Source: Alphaproteobacteria bacterium (GTDB lineage: Bacteria; Pseudomonadota; Alphaproteobacteria; Kiloniellales; DSM-21159). Taken from it: a stretch of DNA of 64,000 nt. Location: NCBI GenBank assembly GCA_030433005.1, contig JAUILQ010000016.1, positions 37,378 to 101,377 on the forward strand. The letters run 5' to 3'. The notes beneath the pieces were generated by a model, which did no database searches, was not told where the DNA came from, and saw only the letters and a list, made by a program, of their open reading frames with translations. Below, piece after piece: positions 1-7,998 of the stretch. Every line of letters starts with the position of its first letter. Positions within the stretch are counted from its first letter, which is position 1. The position numbers and the translations under genes were made by a program.

Positions 1-487
1 CGCCGCGATAGGCCAGCAGACGCTGCTCCAGGGCCTCGCGCTGGCCTTCCGGCGCCTCGGCGAGCACCGAGTCGCTGTAGGCGTCGAAGCGCTCCATGAA
101 GTTGCTGGTGAACTCCGGCGCGCCCGCCGGCGCTGCCGCCTGTGCCTCCATGAACTGCCGGCCGACGTCGCCCTTGGTCCGAGTCAGCAGCTTGAGCGCT
201 TCGGTCTTGTCGGCCTCTTCCTGCTCGGCCGCCGCCCGGTCGGCAAGCTGGAGCGCTACCCGCTGCAGGCGCTCGCCGGTCTCCTGCTGCGAGCGCCCAG
301 CCTGGCCCATAGCGGCGGCCACCGACAGCCCGGCCCGGCCGAGCGTCGCGGCGGCACCGGAGACCGCGCCCTCGACGCTGGGCGCCGGCGTCAGGTCGGC
401 ACCGGGGCGGACCCGGTTGCCGGCCAGGGCCGCGCCGCGCGGCGCCGCGCCGGCGATGCGCTGAGGAAGACGGGGGATCGTGGGCAA
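1..487 (-). CDS. Phage internal virion/core protein, N-terminal part (runs off window)
   Basis: This minus-strand reading frame is open from position 487 to the window edge, with 162 codons visible. I infer a TTG start at 485-487 because AGGAGG lies 6 nt upstream (491-499 region) and there is no upstream ATG in frame. The visible protein starts with a Gly/Ala/Arg/Pro-rich stretch, then becomes an Ala/Glu/Gln-rich probable helix. It follows tail tubular B, a GNAT-like protein and a coiled-coil protein, the place where T7-like phages keep their large internal core or ejection proteins. I recognise no enzymatic domain in the visible part, so the assignment rests on position and composition. Confidence 0.6.
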   Translation of the reverse strand, partial: MPTIPRLPQRIAGAAPRGAALAGNRVRPGADLTPAPSVEGAVSGAAATLGRAGLSVAAAMGQAGRSQQETGERLQRVALQLADRAAAEQEEADKTEALKLLTRTKGDVGRQFMEAQAAAPAGAPEFTSNFMERFDAYSDSVLAEAPEGQREALEQRLLAYRG

Positions 488-496
488 GCGTGCCTC

Positions 497-1246
497 CTAT
501 CCGAGCCGCGGGATGCCGCGGGAGCCGCCGGAACTCATCGCCAGGCTGCCGATCGAAGAGGCGGCCTGGCTGTAGCCCTGGATCAGCGAGGTCCGGGCGC
601 GGATCTCCCCGGCCTCGCGGAAGCTGGTCTGCGAGCGCGTCAGGTTGTCCTGGGCCGACTCGATTCGGCCGCGCGCCACGTCGAAGCCCTGGCGGGTGCT
701 GCCGCGCAGCGCGTTGGCGTTCCAGGCCAGCGTCTCGGCGTCGGCGCGGCGCAGGGTCGCCTCGTCGCGCAGCCGGCCGGCCTCGCGCCCGGCGTCGTAG
801 TGGAGCAGCTGGATCTCGTACTCGGCATCCGCGGCGTCGGCCCCGATGATCGTGAGCGGCGAGCCCTCCAGCGTCATGCCGCTGCCGACGGCGTTGGCGA
901 TCTGCCGAGCGCGCAGACGGGCCACGTCCTTGCGGAACTGCGCCTCCTGCACCGCGGCGCGCTCTTCGATCGCCCCGGCCTCTCGCTCCAGCACCGTGGC
1001 GTCGCGCTCGGCGAAGGCGCGCTCGCGCTCGATGCCTTCGGCCTCCAGCTCGCGCTGCCGGCGCTCCAGCTCGAGCTGCCGCTTGTCGAAGTCCAGCTGC
1101 TGGCGCTGGAACTCGGCCTGCTGCGCCTGCACCTCGGCCTCGTAGCGCGCACCTGCGGCCTGCTGCTGGGCGCCGGCGATCGAGGTCACCGCCGAGACTG
1201 CGGTAGACGCCACGGCAGCGATAGCGAGCACTTCCACGCCGGTCAT
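497..1246 (-). CDS. Coiled-coil internal virion protein (T7 gp14-like position)
   Basis: The 249-aa protein has a short hydrophobic Ala/Val-rich N terminus (VLAIAAVASTAVSAVTS), then a long charged helix rich in Gln, Glu and Arg (residues about 30-115) typical of coiled coils, then a Gly/Ser-rich end. Podoviral internal virion proteins that help eject DNA have this build. I prefer the ATG at 1246 over one at 1267 because it overlaps the upstream stop as ATGA and has GGAG upstream. The role is inferred from architecture and from the position between tail and core genes; sequence alone does not prove it. Confidence 0.7.
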   Translation of the reverse strand: MTGVEVLAIAAVASTAVSAVTSIAGAQQQAAGARYEAEVQAQQAEFQRQQLDFDKRQLELERRQRELEAEGIERERAFAERDATVLEREAGAIEERAAVQEAQFRKDVARLRARQIANAVGSGMTLEGSPLTIIGADAADAEYEIQLLHYDAGREAGRLRDEATLRRADAETLAWNANALRGSTRQGFDVARGRIESAQDNLTRSQTSFREAGEIRARTSLIQGYSQAASSIGSLAMSSGGSRGIPRLG

Positions 1247-1680
1247 CGCACCCGCTCCATCATCCAATAGTCGTCGCCGGCGTTGAACTTTCGCATGGGG
1301 AAGGGGTTCTCGAAGCCGAGCCGCAGGGCCCAGCGCACCCCGGCCGTGAACTCCAGCCGCACATAAGTTTCGATCCGCTGGAAACCCTCGCCTTGTGCCT
1401 CGTCCAGCACCCGGAGGGCGTAGGCGGTGATCGCCGGAAAGGCGCGCCGCGGCATCTCCAGCGAGAACATCGCCCAGGCGTTGCCGCGGCCGTGGCCCAG
1501 CGGCAGCACCCCGGCGCAGCCCATGGTCCGCTCGCCGATCCGCCCGGTCCAGGCGCGGCCGTGCTGCTCGATCGCCACCGCCACCTCGGCGAGTTGCGCC
1601 GGGTTGCCAAGGCCGCAGGCGGCGCGCAGGTCGCCGATCTCGGTCATGTGCTCGGCGCGGAAGGGCAGGAAGTGGATCAT
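1243..1680 (-). CDS. GNAT-like small virion-module protein (gp13-like)
   Basis: The 145-aa protein has a GNAT acetyltransferase-like pattern: an N-terminal beta-alpha unit, a central strand with GCAGVLPLGHGRGNAW, a helix carrying LRVLDEAQ, then FQRIETYVRLEFTAGVRWALRLGFE. The last stretch matches the usual end of a GNAT fold, where a neighbour-tyrosine helix precedes LGFE. The gene overlaps both neighbours by 4 nt (ATGA on each side), so it is translated as part of the tail block. T7-like phages often have a small GNAT-fold protein here. The acetyl-CoA pyrophosphate loop (Q/RxxGxG/A) is not clean, so activity is doubtful. Confidence 0.65.
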   Translation of the reverse strand: MIHFLPFRAEHMTEIGDLRAACGLGNPAQLAEVAVAIEQHGRAWTGRIGERTMGCAGVLPLGHGRGNAWAMFSLEMPRRAFPAITAYALRVLDEAQGEGFQRIETYVRLEFTAGVRWALRLGFENPFPMRKFNAGDDYWMMERVR

Positions 1681-3959
1681 CGGCCCTCCGTCGCCTCCTG
1701 GATCGCGATCCCGAGCACGTTGAAGGGCAGCGGATCGTCGCCGCGCACTATCAGCGAGGCGCCTTCAACCCACTCGCCGCGGAAGGGAGTTGCGACCTGC
1801 TCGGTCGCCAGCGGCACGGCCGTGTCGTACTGGCCCAGCGTCTTGTACTTCAGAGGGTCGCCGGCGATCCCGGGGCGGCCGACCGCGGAGCCGCCGCTGC
1901 GATGCACCAGGAGCGCGACCGCCTCGTAGCGCTGGCGCCGGCCGGTCGAGGCGCCGCGGCCGTCGCCCTGCTGGATCTTCGTCGGCTGCAGCACGTGCTC
2001 ATAGCCGAGGCCCACGTGTACAAGCCCGCCTGCGTAGTCCAGCTCGATCTCGCCGGAGTCGACCGTCTGCTCGGGGTGCACGCCGCCGTCGACCAGCACC
2101 TTGACCGTCTCGCCCTCCAGATGCCCAAGGCCGCTGATCGTGGTTGCCGTCAGGCGCCAGGCGCCGGCCGCGATCGCGCTGGTCGAGGGGAAGGCCGAGA
2201 CGATGGTGCAGGTGACCACCGTGCCGCTGCTGTAGCCGGTGATCTCCGCGCGCGCGTTGACCGCCGTGACCGGCGGGATCGCGTCCGGCTGGGCCGGGAT
2301 GCGGTAGTCGATGAAGCGGCCCACGTCGCCGGACGAGAAGACGGAGCCGCCGGCGGTGAAGGTGACGCCCGTGGTGCCCGCCGTCGTGGCGCCGCTGCCG
2401 GGCGTCAGGGTTTCGCTCTGCGCGCCGTCGTAGCTGAGACCGGCATCCAGGTAGAACGCCGTCTCCTGCGCCTGGTCGTCCTCGAGCGGCGCCTGCATGA
2501 CTTCGACGTAGTTGACCGTCGAGCCGTCGATGGTCCGCTCGACGCTCAGCCACAGCTCATCGTAGCCGTCTCCGCTGATGACCGCCGCCGACTTCACCTT
2601 GCCGTTGCCGCCCAGGCGGTGGCTGTGCCAGGCCAGGACGGACTGCGCGCGCAGGTAGGTGAGGCCGGCCAGCCCGCCGTCGGCCAGCGCCGTCCAGACC
2701 ACCCGGAAGGGCTGCTGCTGGTACGTCAGCGCGGCGATCTTCGGACGAACCAGGTGGCGGGCACGGATGCTGAGCTCCGGCGCCCGGTAGGCGTCGCTCT
2801 CGAAGACGTAGGCCAGCTCGTGCAGCGTCTTCTTCAGCCGGTGCACGAAGACCACCGCGTTGTCGACCGCCAGCGGGCTGATCGCGGCCGAGCCCTCGGT
2901 GGACTGGCGCTGCGCCTTCGCATTCTCAGGGGTGATGACCGCGTTGCTGGTCGAGGCTGAGACCAGCCATTCGGCGCCGTAGGTGCCCACCAGCAGGTCG
3001 CGGGCCGAGACCAGCCAGAGCGCCGCGTTCACCTGGTCGGAGTCCAGCGTGCGTGCGATCGCCTCGTTGTCCAGCCCGGTGCCCTGGTCGAAGTTCGGGA
3101 AGTCGCCCGACTTGCTGCCGTCGACCCGCTGCGGATAGGCGGCTGGTCCGGCGAGCCACAGGCGGCCGTCGTGGAAGCTGCCGGCCGGCGGCCAGCCGTT
3201 GCCGGTCGAGTAGACGCCCAGGCGCCACTCCGCCGAGGCGGTCGTCGCGCCGAAGTTCTCCTGCACCGCCGCCGTCACGCTCGTGGTGCTGCCCACCGCC
3301 GTGATCTTCGCCACGCCCCAGGTCGAGCTGTGCTTGATCGTGATCTGGCGGTCGATGTCGTCGGCGGTGAAGCCCGCGCCGTCGTTGATCCCGGCGGTGG
3401 CGCTCGCGGTGATCGTAACGCTGCCGCTGGTGCCGCTCGGCGTCAGCGTGGTCGCCGTCGTGTTCTGGTCCAGCCAAGGGCCGCGCAGGTCGAACAGCGC
3501 GAGGGTCCAACTCGTGTGGCCGGTGCGCGTCAGCTGCCGCGGCGCATAGTCCGGGTGGAAGAGGTACATGGTATCGGCCGACTGGACGTGCCGAAGCAGT
3601 GGCGCGCCCTCCGAGTCGAACAGATCCTCGACCGCATAGGGGGCGCTGATCTCGTAGGGGCTGCCGCTGCTCTCGATCTGTCCCTGGTTCCGGTAGAAAC
3701 GGAAGTATTCGTCGCCGGCCTCGATGACGTAGGCCTGCACGGTCGAGAATTGGAAAGGCACCAGCAGCACGGAGTCGGCCGCGGTCTTGCCCGTGGCGAT
3801 GTACTTGGTGCCAGGCCTGCGCGCGGCGCCGCCCAGCGGCTCCGCAACCATGTTGCGCAGCGTCTCGCAGCCGTAGCCGTAGAAGTCGAGGTCGACGCGC
3901 CCGGTAAGCCGTGGGTCGAGCTCGCCGCCAACGAAGGCCGCCGTGAGGACGTTGGCCAT
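1677..3959 (-). CDS. Tail tubular protein B-like (tail nozzle) protein
   Basis: This 760-aa protein begins with a recognisable podoviral tail signature: FVGGELDPRLTGRVDLDFYG, then CETLRNMV and LGGAARRPGTKYIA. That start is shared by many phage tail nozzle and tubular B proteins. The middle (residues about 165-250) is rich in Thr, Ser and Ala, fitting beta-sandwich insertions, and repeats a Thr/Gly-rich pattern near residues 510-600. It directly follows the tail tubular A-like gene with no intergenic gap and overlaps the next gene by ATGA. It probably forms the tail tube below the connector. Confidence 0.82.
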   Translation of the reverse strand: MANVLTAAFVGGELDPRLTGRVDLDFYGYGCETLRNMVAEPLGGAARRPGTKYIATGKTAADSVLLVPFQFSTVQAYVIEAGDEYFRFYRNQGQIESSGSPYEISAPYAVEDLFDSEGAPLLRHVQSADTMYLFHPDYAPRQLTRTGHTSWTLALFDLRGPWLDQNTTATTLTPSGTSGSVTITASATAGINDGAGFTADDIDRQITIKHSSTWGVAKITAVGSTTSVTAAVQENFGATTASAEWRLGVYSTGNGWPPAGSFHDGRLWLAGPAAYPQRVDGSKSGDFPNFDQGTGLDNEAIARTLDSDQVNAALWLVSARDLLVGTYGAEWLVSASTSNAVITPENAKAQRQSTEGSAAISPLAVDNAVVFVHRLKKTLHELAYVFESDAYRAPELSIRARHLVRPKIAALTYQQQPFRVVWTALADGGLAGLTYLRAQSVLAWHSHRLGGNGKVKSAAVISGDGYDELWLSVERTIDGSTVNYVEVMQAPLEDDQAQETAFYLDAGLSYDGAQSETLTPGSGATTAGTTGVTFTAGGSVFSSGDVGRFIDYRIPAQPDAIPPVTAVNARAEITGYSSGTVVTCTIVSAFPSTSAIAAGAWRLTATTISGLGHLEGETVKVLVDGGVHPEQTVDSGEIELDYAGGLVHVGLGYEHVLQPTKIQQGDGRGASTGRRQRYEAVALLVHRSGGSAVGRPGIAGDPLKYKTLGQYDTAVPLATEQVATPFRGEWVEGASLIVRGDDPLPFNVLGIAIQEATEGR

Positions 3960-4538
3960 CTACAGCCTCGCGTCCTCGAAGGCGTCGGCGTAGGCGTAGG
4001 TCTCCGCGGTCTCCTGGCCGTCGATGCTGCGGGCCACCTTCAGCGAGCTGCGGTAGCGATCCAGCGCCAGCGCCTCGGCGTTGCGGTCGCCCGTGATTCG
4101 GTAGGCGATCGACTCGCCCAGGGCCTCAGCCAGCAAGTCGACCAGATGGGGCGGGAAGGTCGCCACGTCGGAAACGTCGGCGATGAAGTACAGATACAGC
4201 GAGGTGCCTTCGTTCGTGAGAATGTCCCGGCCCTCGACCTTCCACTTCGCGCTGCCGTGGTGGTCTTCACTCAGACCCCACACCCGCAGGCACCAAGGAT
4301 CGGTCGGCATCAGGTAGGCGTAGGTGTAGCCGAAGGCCGGCGCCGTGGCCTTGGGCGCCAGGATCGCCCGGCGGAGCGCGACGTTCCAGGGGTGCTCGCC
4401 GAGCACCTTCTGGCGCGTCGGCACCCACACGTCTGACAGGGCCCGCGCGGTTTCGGTCGGATCGTCGAGGCTGTCGATTCGGTCGCTGGCGGTCAGCTTC
4501 CGCAGCGCGAGATTGGCGATCTCGACTTCGCTGGCCAT
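3960..4538 (-). CDS. Tail tubular protein A-like head-tail adaptor
   Basis: The 192-aa protein opens with EVEIANLALRKLTASDRI, a common start for T7 gp11-type tail tubular A and adaptor proteins. It continues with W-V-P-T-R-Q-K-V-L-G-E-H-P-W-N, the conserved helix and turn seen in this family (the arrival-before-P-W-N pattern). Length is typical. It ends at the base before the start of the tubular B-like gene. Such proteins form the ring joining the portal to the tail tube. Function is from family resemblance and gene order. Confidence 0.82.
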   Translation of the reverse strand: MASEVEIANLALRKLTASDRIDSLDDPTETARALSDVWVPTRQKVLGEHPWNVALRRAILAPKATAPAFGYTYAYLMPTDPWCLRVWGLSEDHHGSAKWKVEGRDILTNEGTSLYLYFIADVSDVATFPPHLVDLLAEALGESIAYRITGDRNAEALALDRYRSSLKVARSIDGQETAETYAYADAFEDARL

Positions 4539-4591
4539 GCCCTCAATCCCTCTGCGGCTCGGCAGGAAGTGTCACGCCGGGCGCCGACGCG

Positions 4592-4602
4592 GCAACGAAC
4601 GG
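4592..4602 (-). promoter_or_regulatory. Copy 1 of a repeated intergenic prophage motif (CAACGAACGG)
   Basis: GCAACGAACGG on the plus strand (CCGTTCGTTGC in the direction of transcription) lies between the DUF115-like gene and the tail tubular A gene. The same 10-mer recurs in three other prophage gaps at 6788, 10090 and 13084 in the same orientation. On the plus strand copies 1 and 3 are both followed by a matching GCTTAG/CCTTAG tail. A phage promoter or processing element is the best guess. Confidence 0.5.
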
Positions 4603-4605
4603 GCC

Positions 4606-5217
4606 TTAGCCGGCCCACCACTCGGCGGTCGGGCGCCCGAACCATTCCGCGGTGCGGCCGGACAGCGAGCGCACCCGGTCGGACCACCGGCCGGCCGCCG
4701 CGCGCCAGATCTGCACGTCCTCGCGCGGCAGGTCGCCGTACCGCTCCAGATCCCGCAGCGCGCCTGGCGGGCTGTGAAACTTGCCCGAACTGTCGAGCGG
4801 CACCCCGGCCAGCAGGATCCGGCGGTAGCCCATGGCGATCGCTACCTGCAGCGCGAAGAGGGACGAGGTGCCGCGCTGCTGCTCGAGATCCCACACAGCG
4901 TCGGCGGGGTCGCTCGGCAGCGCCGAGTGCGTCGTCACCGGGTTCGGCCTGCCGGCCAGGTGCTGCGTCAGCGCCTTGAAGTGGGGCAGCAGATCGCCAT
5001 GCAGACTGGCTATGTGCTCGATCGCCCAGGGGATGCCGAGGCAGGCGTACTTGATCGCCATGGTCTCGTCCGGCCCGTCGCCGAGGGCACGCAGCCCGGC
5101 CAGGTCGTCGAAAAGGCAACGCGCCGGTCCCGCGATCAGGAGCCGGCGCGCCGTCTTGGTCTGGACGAGGGGCGGGCGCTCGCCGCGTCCCGCTACCCCG
5201 TCGATCTCCCAGGGCAT
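4606..5217 (-). CDS. Phage-encoded Rossmann-like protein (DUF115/glycosyltransferase-like)
   Basis: The 203-aa protein has an N-terminal LLIAGPA strand-turn, a region reporting a shared sequence TTHSALPSD, and a second Rossmann-like unit with SSLFALQVAIAMGYRRILLAGVPLD. The last stretch (a helix with ALQVA.AMGY followed by RILLAGVD) resembles the core of DUF115 and 6-hydroxymethylpterin/sialyltransferase-like families. The start at 5217 forms a TGATG with the upstream stop. A gene like this between capsid and tail genes may modify virion or host surface sugars, but I cannot name a substrate. The family call is tentative. Confidence 0.5.
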   Translation of the reverse strand: MPWEIDGVAGRGERPPLVQTKTARRLLIAGPARCLFDDLAGLRALGDGPDETMAIKYACLGIPWAIEHIASLHGDLLPHFKALTQHLAGRPNPVTTHSALPSDPADAVWDLEQQRGTSSLFALQVAIAMGYRRILLAGVPLDSSGKFHSPPGALRDLERYGDLPREDVQIWRAAAGRWSDRVRSLSGRTAEWFGRPTAEWWAG

Positions 5218-5639
5218 CAGTCCAGGGTGTAGAGGATGCAGGCCTGGATGGTGCCGCTGGTCGCGGTCGCGGCGTTGGTCATGGTGACGAAGTACTGCGT
5301 GGCCGCCGACAGCACGTCGCCCACGTCGTCGCCGTTGAACCAGGTGAAGCTGGCCGCGGCGACGCTGGTGGCGCCGAGCAGCGCGTCGGTGTCGCCGGTC
5401 TTGCCGACCAGGAAGCTGCCGCCGGTGCCCATCGCCGGCGCCTTGAGCCAGCCGCCCACGATGCGGGCGTTCTCCGGGATCTTGGCGCCGAGCTGGATCG
5501 TATCGCCGTCGGTCGGGTTGGCCGCGAAGGTCCATTCGTCGTACATCGCCCGGACCCGGCCGCCCTGGTCGGACGGCGCGATCTTGGTGGCCGGGGAAGT
5601 GAACCGCTTGGCGTAGTTGACGCCGCTCTGATCGGTCAT
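5217..5639 (-). CDS. Small phage structural protein (capsid decoration-like)
   Basis: The 140-aa protein is rich in Thr, Ala, Gly and Asp with short beta-like stretches (GDTIQLGAKIPENARIVGGW, TWFNGDDVGD, YFVTMTNAATATSG). It has no signal peptide or membrane segment. It lies directly downstream of the major capsid gene, where head decoration or head completion proteins are usual. The IPENARIVGGWL stretch recurs in phage proteins of this position as I recall them. The precise role is not shown by the sequence. Confidence 0.6.
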   Translation of the reverse strand: MTDQSGVNYAKRFTSPATKIAPSDQGGRVRAMYDEWTFAANPTDGDTIQLGAKIPENARIVGGWLKAPAMGTGGSFLVGKTGDTDALLGATSVAAASFTWFNGDDVGDVLSAATQYFVTMTNAATATSGTIQACILYTLD

Positions 5640-5695
5640 GGTGTCTCGCTCCTATCGCTGCTGCGATGCGGGGTCGGTCAGCAACAGCCGGCCGA

Positions 5696-6604
5696 TCAGG
5701 TCGTGCCGTGGCAGGTGATCTTGACCACCTTGCCCTCCTCCAGGCGGGTCGCGCCGAAGGTGCCCTCGGCATAGACCTGCGTGGAGTAGTTCTTGTCGGC
5801 GCGCTCGGTGATGCGGCCCTGAATGTCGTTCCAGATGCCCACGTGCATGCCGGACTTGGCCCAGCAGGGCAGCACCCGGTCGGTCGAGCTGAGGAACGAG
5901 CTCGCATTCTCGAAGCGGCTCGAGCCGAGCTCGATGTGGATGAAGTTGAAGCCCATGAAGGCGGTGATCTTGCCGTCCACCAGCACCGGCCGGGTGTTGT
6001 AGTCCAGGCTGGTCGCCTGGGTGTCGCCCAGCAGGTCGTCGTGCTCCTTGGCGGTCACCGCGATGAACAGCTGGTCCATCTCGATATCGACCTCGTTCGC
6101 CATCAGGATGCGCTTTGCCTTGCGCAGCTTGGCGACGTTGAGGCCGGTGTTGGTGCCGCCGACGCTCTTGGCGACGACGTTGTTGGAGTCGAACTGCGTG
6201 GTGGTCGAGCCGTTCTCGCCGGTCTTCCGGTCGCCGAAGAACGCGCCCATCACTTCGTCGTCGATCGAGCGGCCCAGCGCCATCGCCGCAGACATGGCGT
6301 AGGGGCTGGTCGGGTCGATCAGCATCCGCACCTTGTCCGGGCTGTCGATCAGGTCGGCCCAGTTGTAGTCCGAGGGGAAGACCCAGGGACGATCGTGCGG
6401 GGTGTTCATGAGCGGCGTATCGGCGTGGCGGCTGGTCCGCTTCTGCGCGTTGGTCGCGCCGATCTGCTCGACGGGGACGCCGGCCTTGCCGACATAGCTG
6501 TCTTCGGTGACCGCGCCGCGGAGCTTGGAGCCGCGCTGCTGCAGCAGGAGCGCCACGTTGGCGGTGTACTGCTCGACGAAAGCCGTGGTGACTTCGGTGG
6601 ACAT
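5696..6604 (-). CDS. Major capsid protein
   Basis: The 302-aa protein lies between the scaffold and the tail genes. It has the character of podoviral major capsid proteins: FVEQYTANVALLLQQRGSKL near the N terminus, then the Pro/Asp-rich DTPLMNTPHDRPWVFPSDYN, a DDEVM-containing helix, and a long C-terminal beta region with MDQLFIAVTAKEHDDLL and AFMGFNFIHIE. The sequence starts at 6604 behind a purine-rich Shine-Dalgarno. Together with the upstream scaffold and connector it forms the procapsid. Confidence comes from family resemblance plus exact gene order. Confidence 0.87.
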   Translation of the reverse strand: MSTEVTTAFVEQYTANVALLLQQRGSKLRGAVTEDSYVGKAGVPVEQIGATNAQKRTSRHADTPLMNTPHDRPWVFPSDYNWADLIDSPDKVRMLIDPTSPYAMSAAMALGRSIDDEVMGAFFGDRKTGENGSTTTQFDSNNVVAKSVGGTNTGLNVAKLRKAKRILMANEVDIEMDQLFIAVTAKEHDDLLGDTQATSLDYNTRPVLVDGKITAFMGFNFIHIELGSSRFENASSFLSSTDRVLPCWAKSGMHVGIWNDIQGRITERADKNYSTQVYAEGTFGATRLEEGKVVKITCHGTT

Positions 6605-6733
6605 GGGTCTGCCCCTCCAGAGAGATCGCTTGCGATGTCTCGGAGGGCTGCCCGGCTGCCCGGACCCTGCCTTGCGCGTGACGTGCGCCGGCCGGAGCGC
6701 TTTCGCTCGGTCAACCGGACCCCGAACGAAGAA

Positions 6734-6773
6734 CGGGGCTACCCGGCGGCTTATGGCCTATCGGATAGCCCCG
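6734..6773 (-). terminator. Stem-loop between scaffold and capsid genes
   Basis: An 8-bp stem CGGGGCTA/TAGCCCCG (6734-6741 with 6766-6773) with a 24-nt loop lies in the 205-nt gap between the scaffold and capsid genes. There is no T-run, so it may be a processing or partial termination site that sets the capsid:scaffold ratio, not a full terminator. Nothing coding is seen in the rest of this gap apart from the repeated motif at 6788. Confidence 0.4.
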
Positions 6774-6787
6774 ACCTTCAGGGGCCC

Positions 6788-6798
6788 GCAACGAACGG
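6788..6798 (-). promoter_or_regulatory. Copy 2 of the CAACGAACGG motif
   Basis: GCAACGAACGG lies 12 nt downstream of the scaffold stop in the gap before the capsid gene, same orientation as copies at 4592, 10090 and 13084. Just beyond it is TCGTTATG, so this copy also partly pairs with its own flank (AACGA with TCGTT). Confidence 0.5.
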
Positions 6799-6809
6799 TC
6801 GTTATGCCG

Positions 6810-7703
6810 TCAGGCGGCCTTGCCGCTGGCCGCGATGTTGAAGAGCCGCTGCATCTCTTCGACGGCCGCCTGGTGGCCCGGGTGCGAGCGGTCCTGGTAG
6901 CGTTCGAGGAACGACCTGTCGCCCTGGTTGGCGGCGATCTTGGCCTTGGCCTCGGCGGCGCCCATCTCGCCGCCGCCGGTGACCATGCCCAGCTTGCCGT
7001 CCTCGCGCAGCATCGCGCCCACCTTGGCCATGGCCTTCAGCACCGGCGCCGAGCGGCCCATGCCGAGCTCGTCGAGCGCCGCCACGAGATCCTGGCCGCC
7101 CAGCTTCTCGGCGGCGAGGTTGGCGTCATTCATCCGGGTCTGGAACTGCGCGCCCCATTCCTTCTTCAGCGCCGCCTCGGTCTCGTCGACCTGCTTGGAG
7201 ACCGCCGACTCGCGCTCGGCGGCGAAGCCGGCCATGACCTCGGACCAGCCGGGCGCCAGCGCATCGAGCTGCGCCTGGGTGATGCCGGCCTTGTGCAGGT
7301 GCGGGCGCATCGCATCGTGGAAGGCCTTGTCCTGGTCGCTGAACTCCCGGCCCTCGGGTGCCTTGATCTCGTAGCCGGTGGCTTCCTTCGGCCGGCCCAG
7401 CGCGTCCCAGCCCTCCCAGGTCGAGAAATCGCGCGCACCTTCGGGCGACTTCTTCGGCAGGGTCACCTTGTCGGCGCCCAGCTTGGCCTCGAGGTTGACG
7501 TAGGCCTTGGCCAGGTCGTCCGCGGTCTTGAAGCTGTTCCGCTCGGCCACCGTGCGGTAGTCGCCGCTGAGCTGGTCGAGCAGCGCCGGGGGCGTGGCCA
7601 CGCCACCGCCCTGGCCGCCGCCCTGGCCACCCTTCGCCGCGGCCTCGCCGCCGCCCTTGCCCTCGCCGCCAGCGCCGCCGGCTTCCTGCTCCTGGTCACT
7701 CAT
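6810..7703 (-). CDS. Capsid assembly scaffolding protein
   Basis: The 297-aa protein is acidic, with a Gly-rich N terminus (residues 8-33) and a helical C terminus. The core has the scaffold-type pattern ADDLAKAYVNLEAKLG near residue 63 and GYEIKAPEGREFSDQDKAFH near residue 108. Both occur in T7 gp9-like scaffolds. The gene lies directly between the connector genes and the capsid gene and overlaps the upstream small gene by 8 nt. Scaffold proteins guide shell assembly and leave before DNA packaging. Confidence 0.85.
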   Translation of the reverse strand: MSDQEQEAGGAGGEGKGGGEAAAKGGQGGGQGGGVATPPALLDQLSGDYRTVAERNSFKTADDLAKAYVNLEAKLGADKVTLPKKSPEGARDFSTWEGWDALGRPKEATGYEIKAPEGREFSDQDKAFHDAMRPHLHKAGITQAQLDALAPGWSEVMAGFAAERESAVSKQVDETEAALKKEWGAQFQTRMNDANLAAEKLGGQDLVAALDELGMGRSAPVLKAMAKVGAMLREDGKLGMVTGGGEMGAAEAKAKIAANQGDRSFLERYQDRSHPGHQAAVEEMQRLFNIAASGKAA

Positions 7704-7998
7704 CGTCGAACTGCTCCTGTTGCTTCGAGGCTGCGATGTAGTGGTCCGCGGCCTGGCGCACCGTGGCCTCGCTCATGCCGATCTGGCCCACGATGTGGTT
7801 CCAGACCTCCATGCGGGCCGCAGCCGCCGCAGTCGCGATCGGGTCGTTCGGCGCCACCAGCGGCGCACCGGGCCGGGCGCCGAGAAACGCCGCCAGATCC
7901 GCCAGCACCACCTTGCCGTCGTCGGTATTCGCCAGCGCCCGGTAGGCGTTCCGCCGGCGCGCGAAGACGTTGAAGATCCCCATCGGGTTAACGGCCAT
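7696..7998 (-). CDS. Small phage protein between connector and scaffold
   Basis: The 100-aa protein is mostly helical with no membrane segment. It contains a phrase typical for podovirus genes beside the portal: FARRRNAYRALANTDDGKVVLADLAAFLG. It overlaps the connector gene upstream (by 11 nt) and the scaffold gene downstream (by 8 nt), so translation is probably coupled. Small proteins of this kind are common in this position but have no established role that I know of. Confidence 0.65.
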   Translation of the reverse strand: MAVNPMGIFNVFARRRNAYRALANTDDGKVVLADLAAFLGARPGAPLVAPNDPIATAAAAARMEVWNHIVGQIGMSEATVRQAADHYIAASKQQEQFDDE

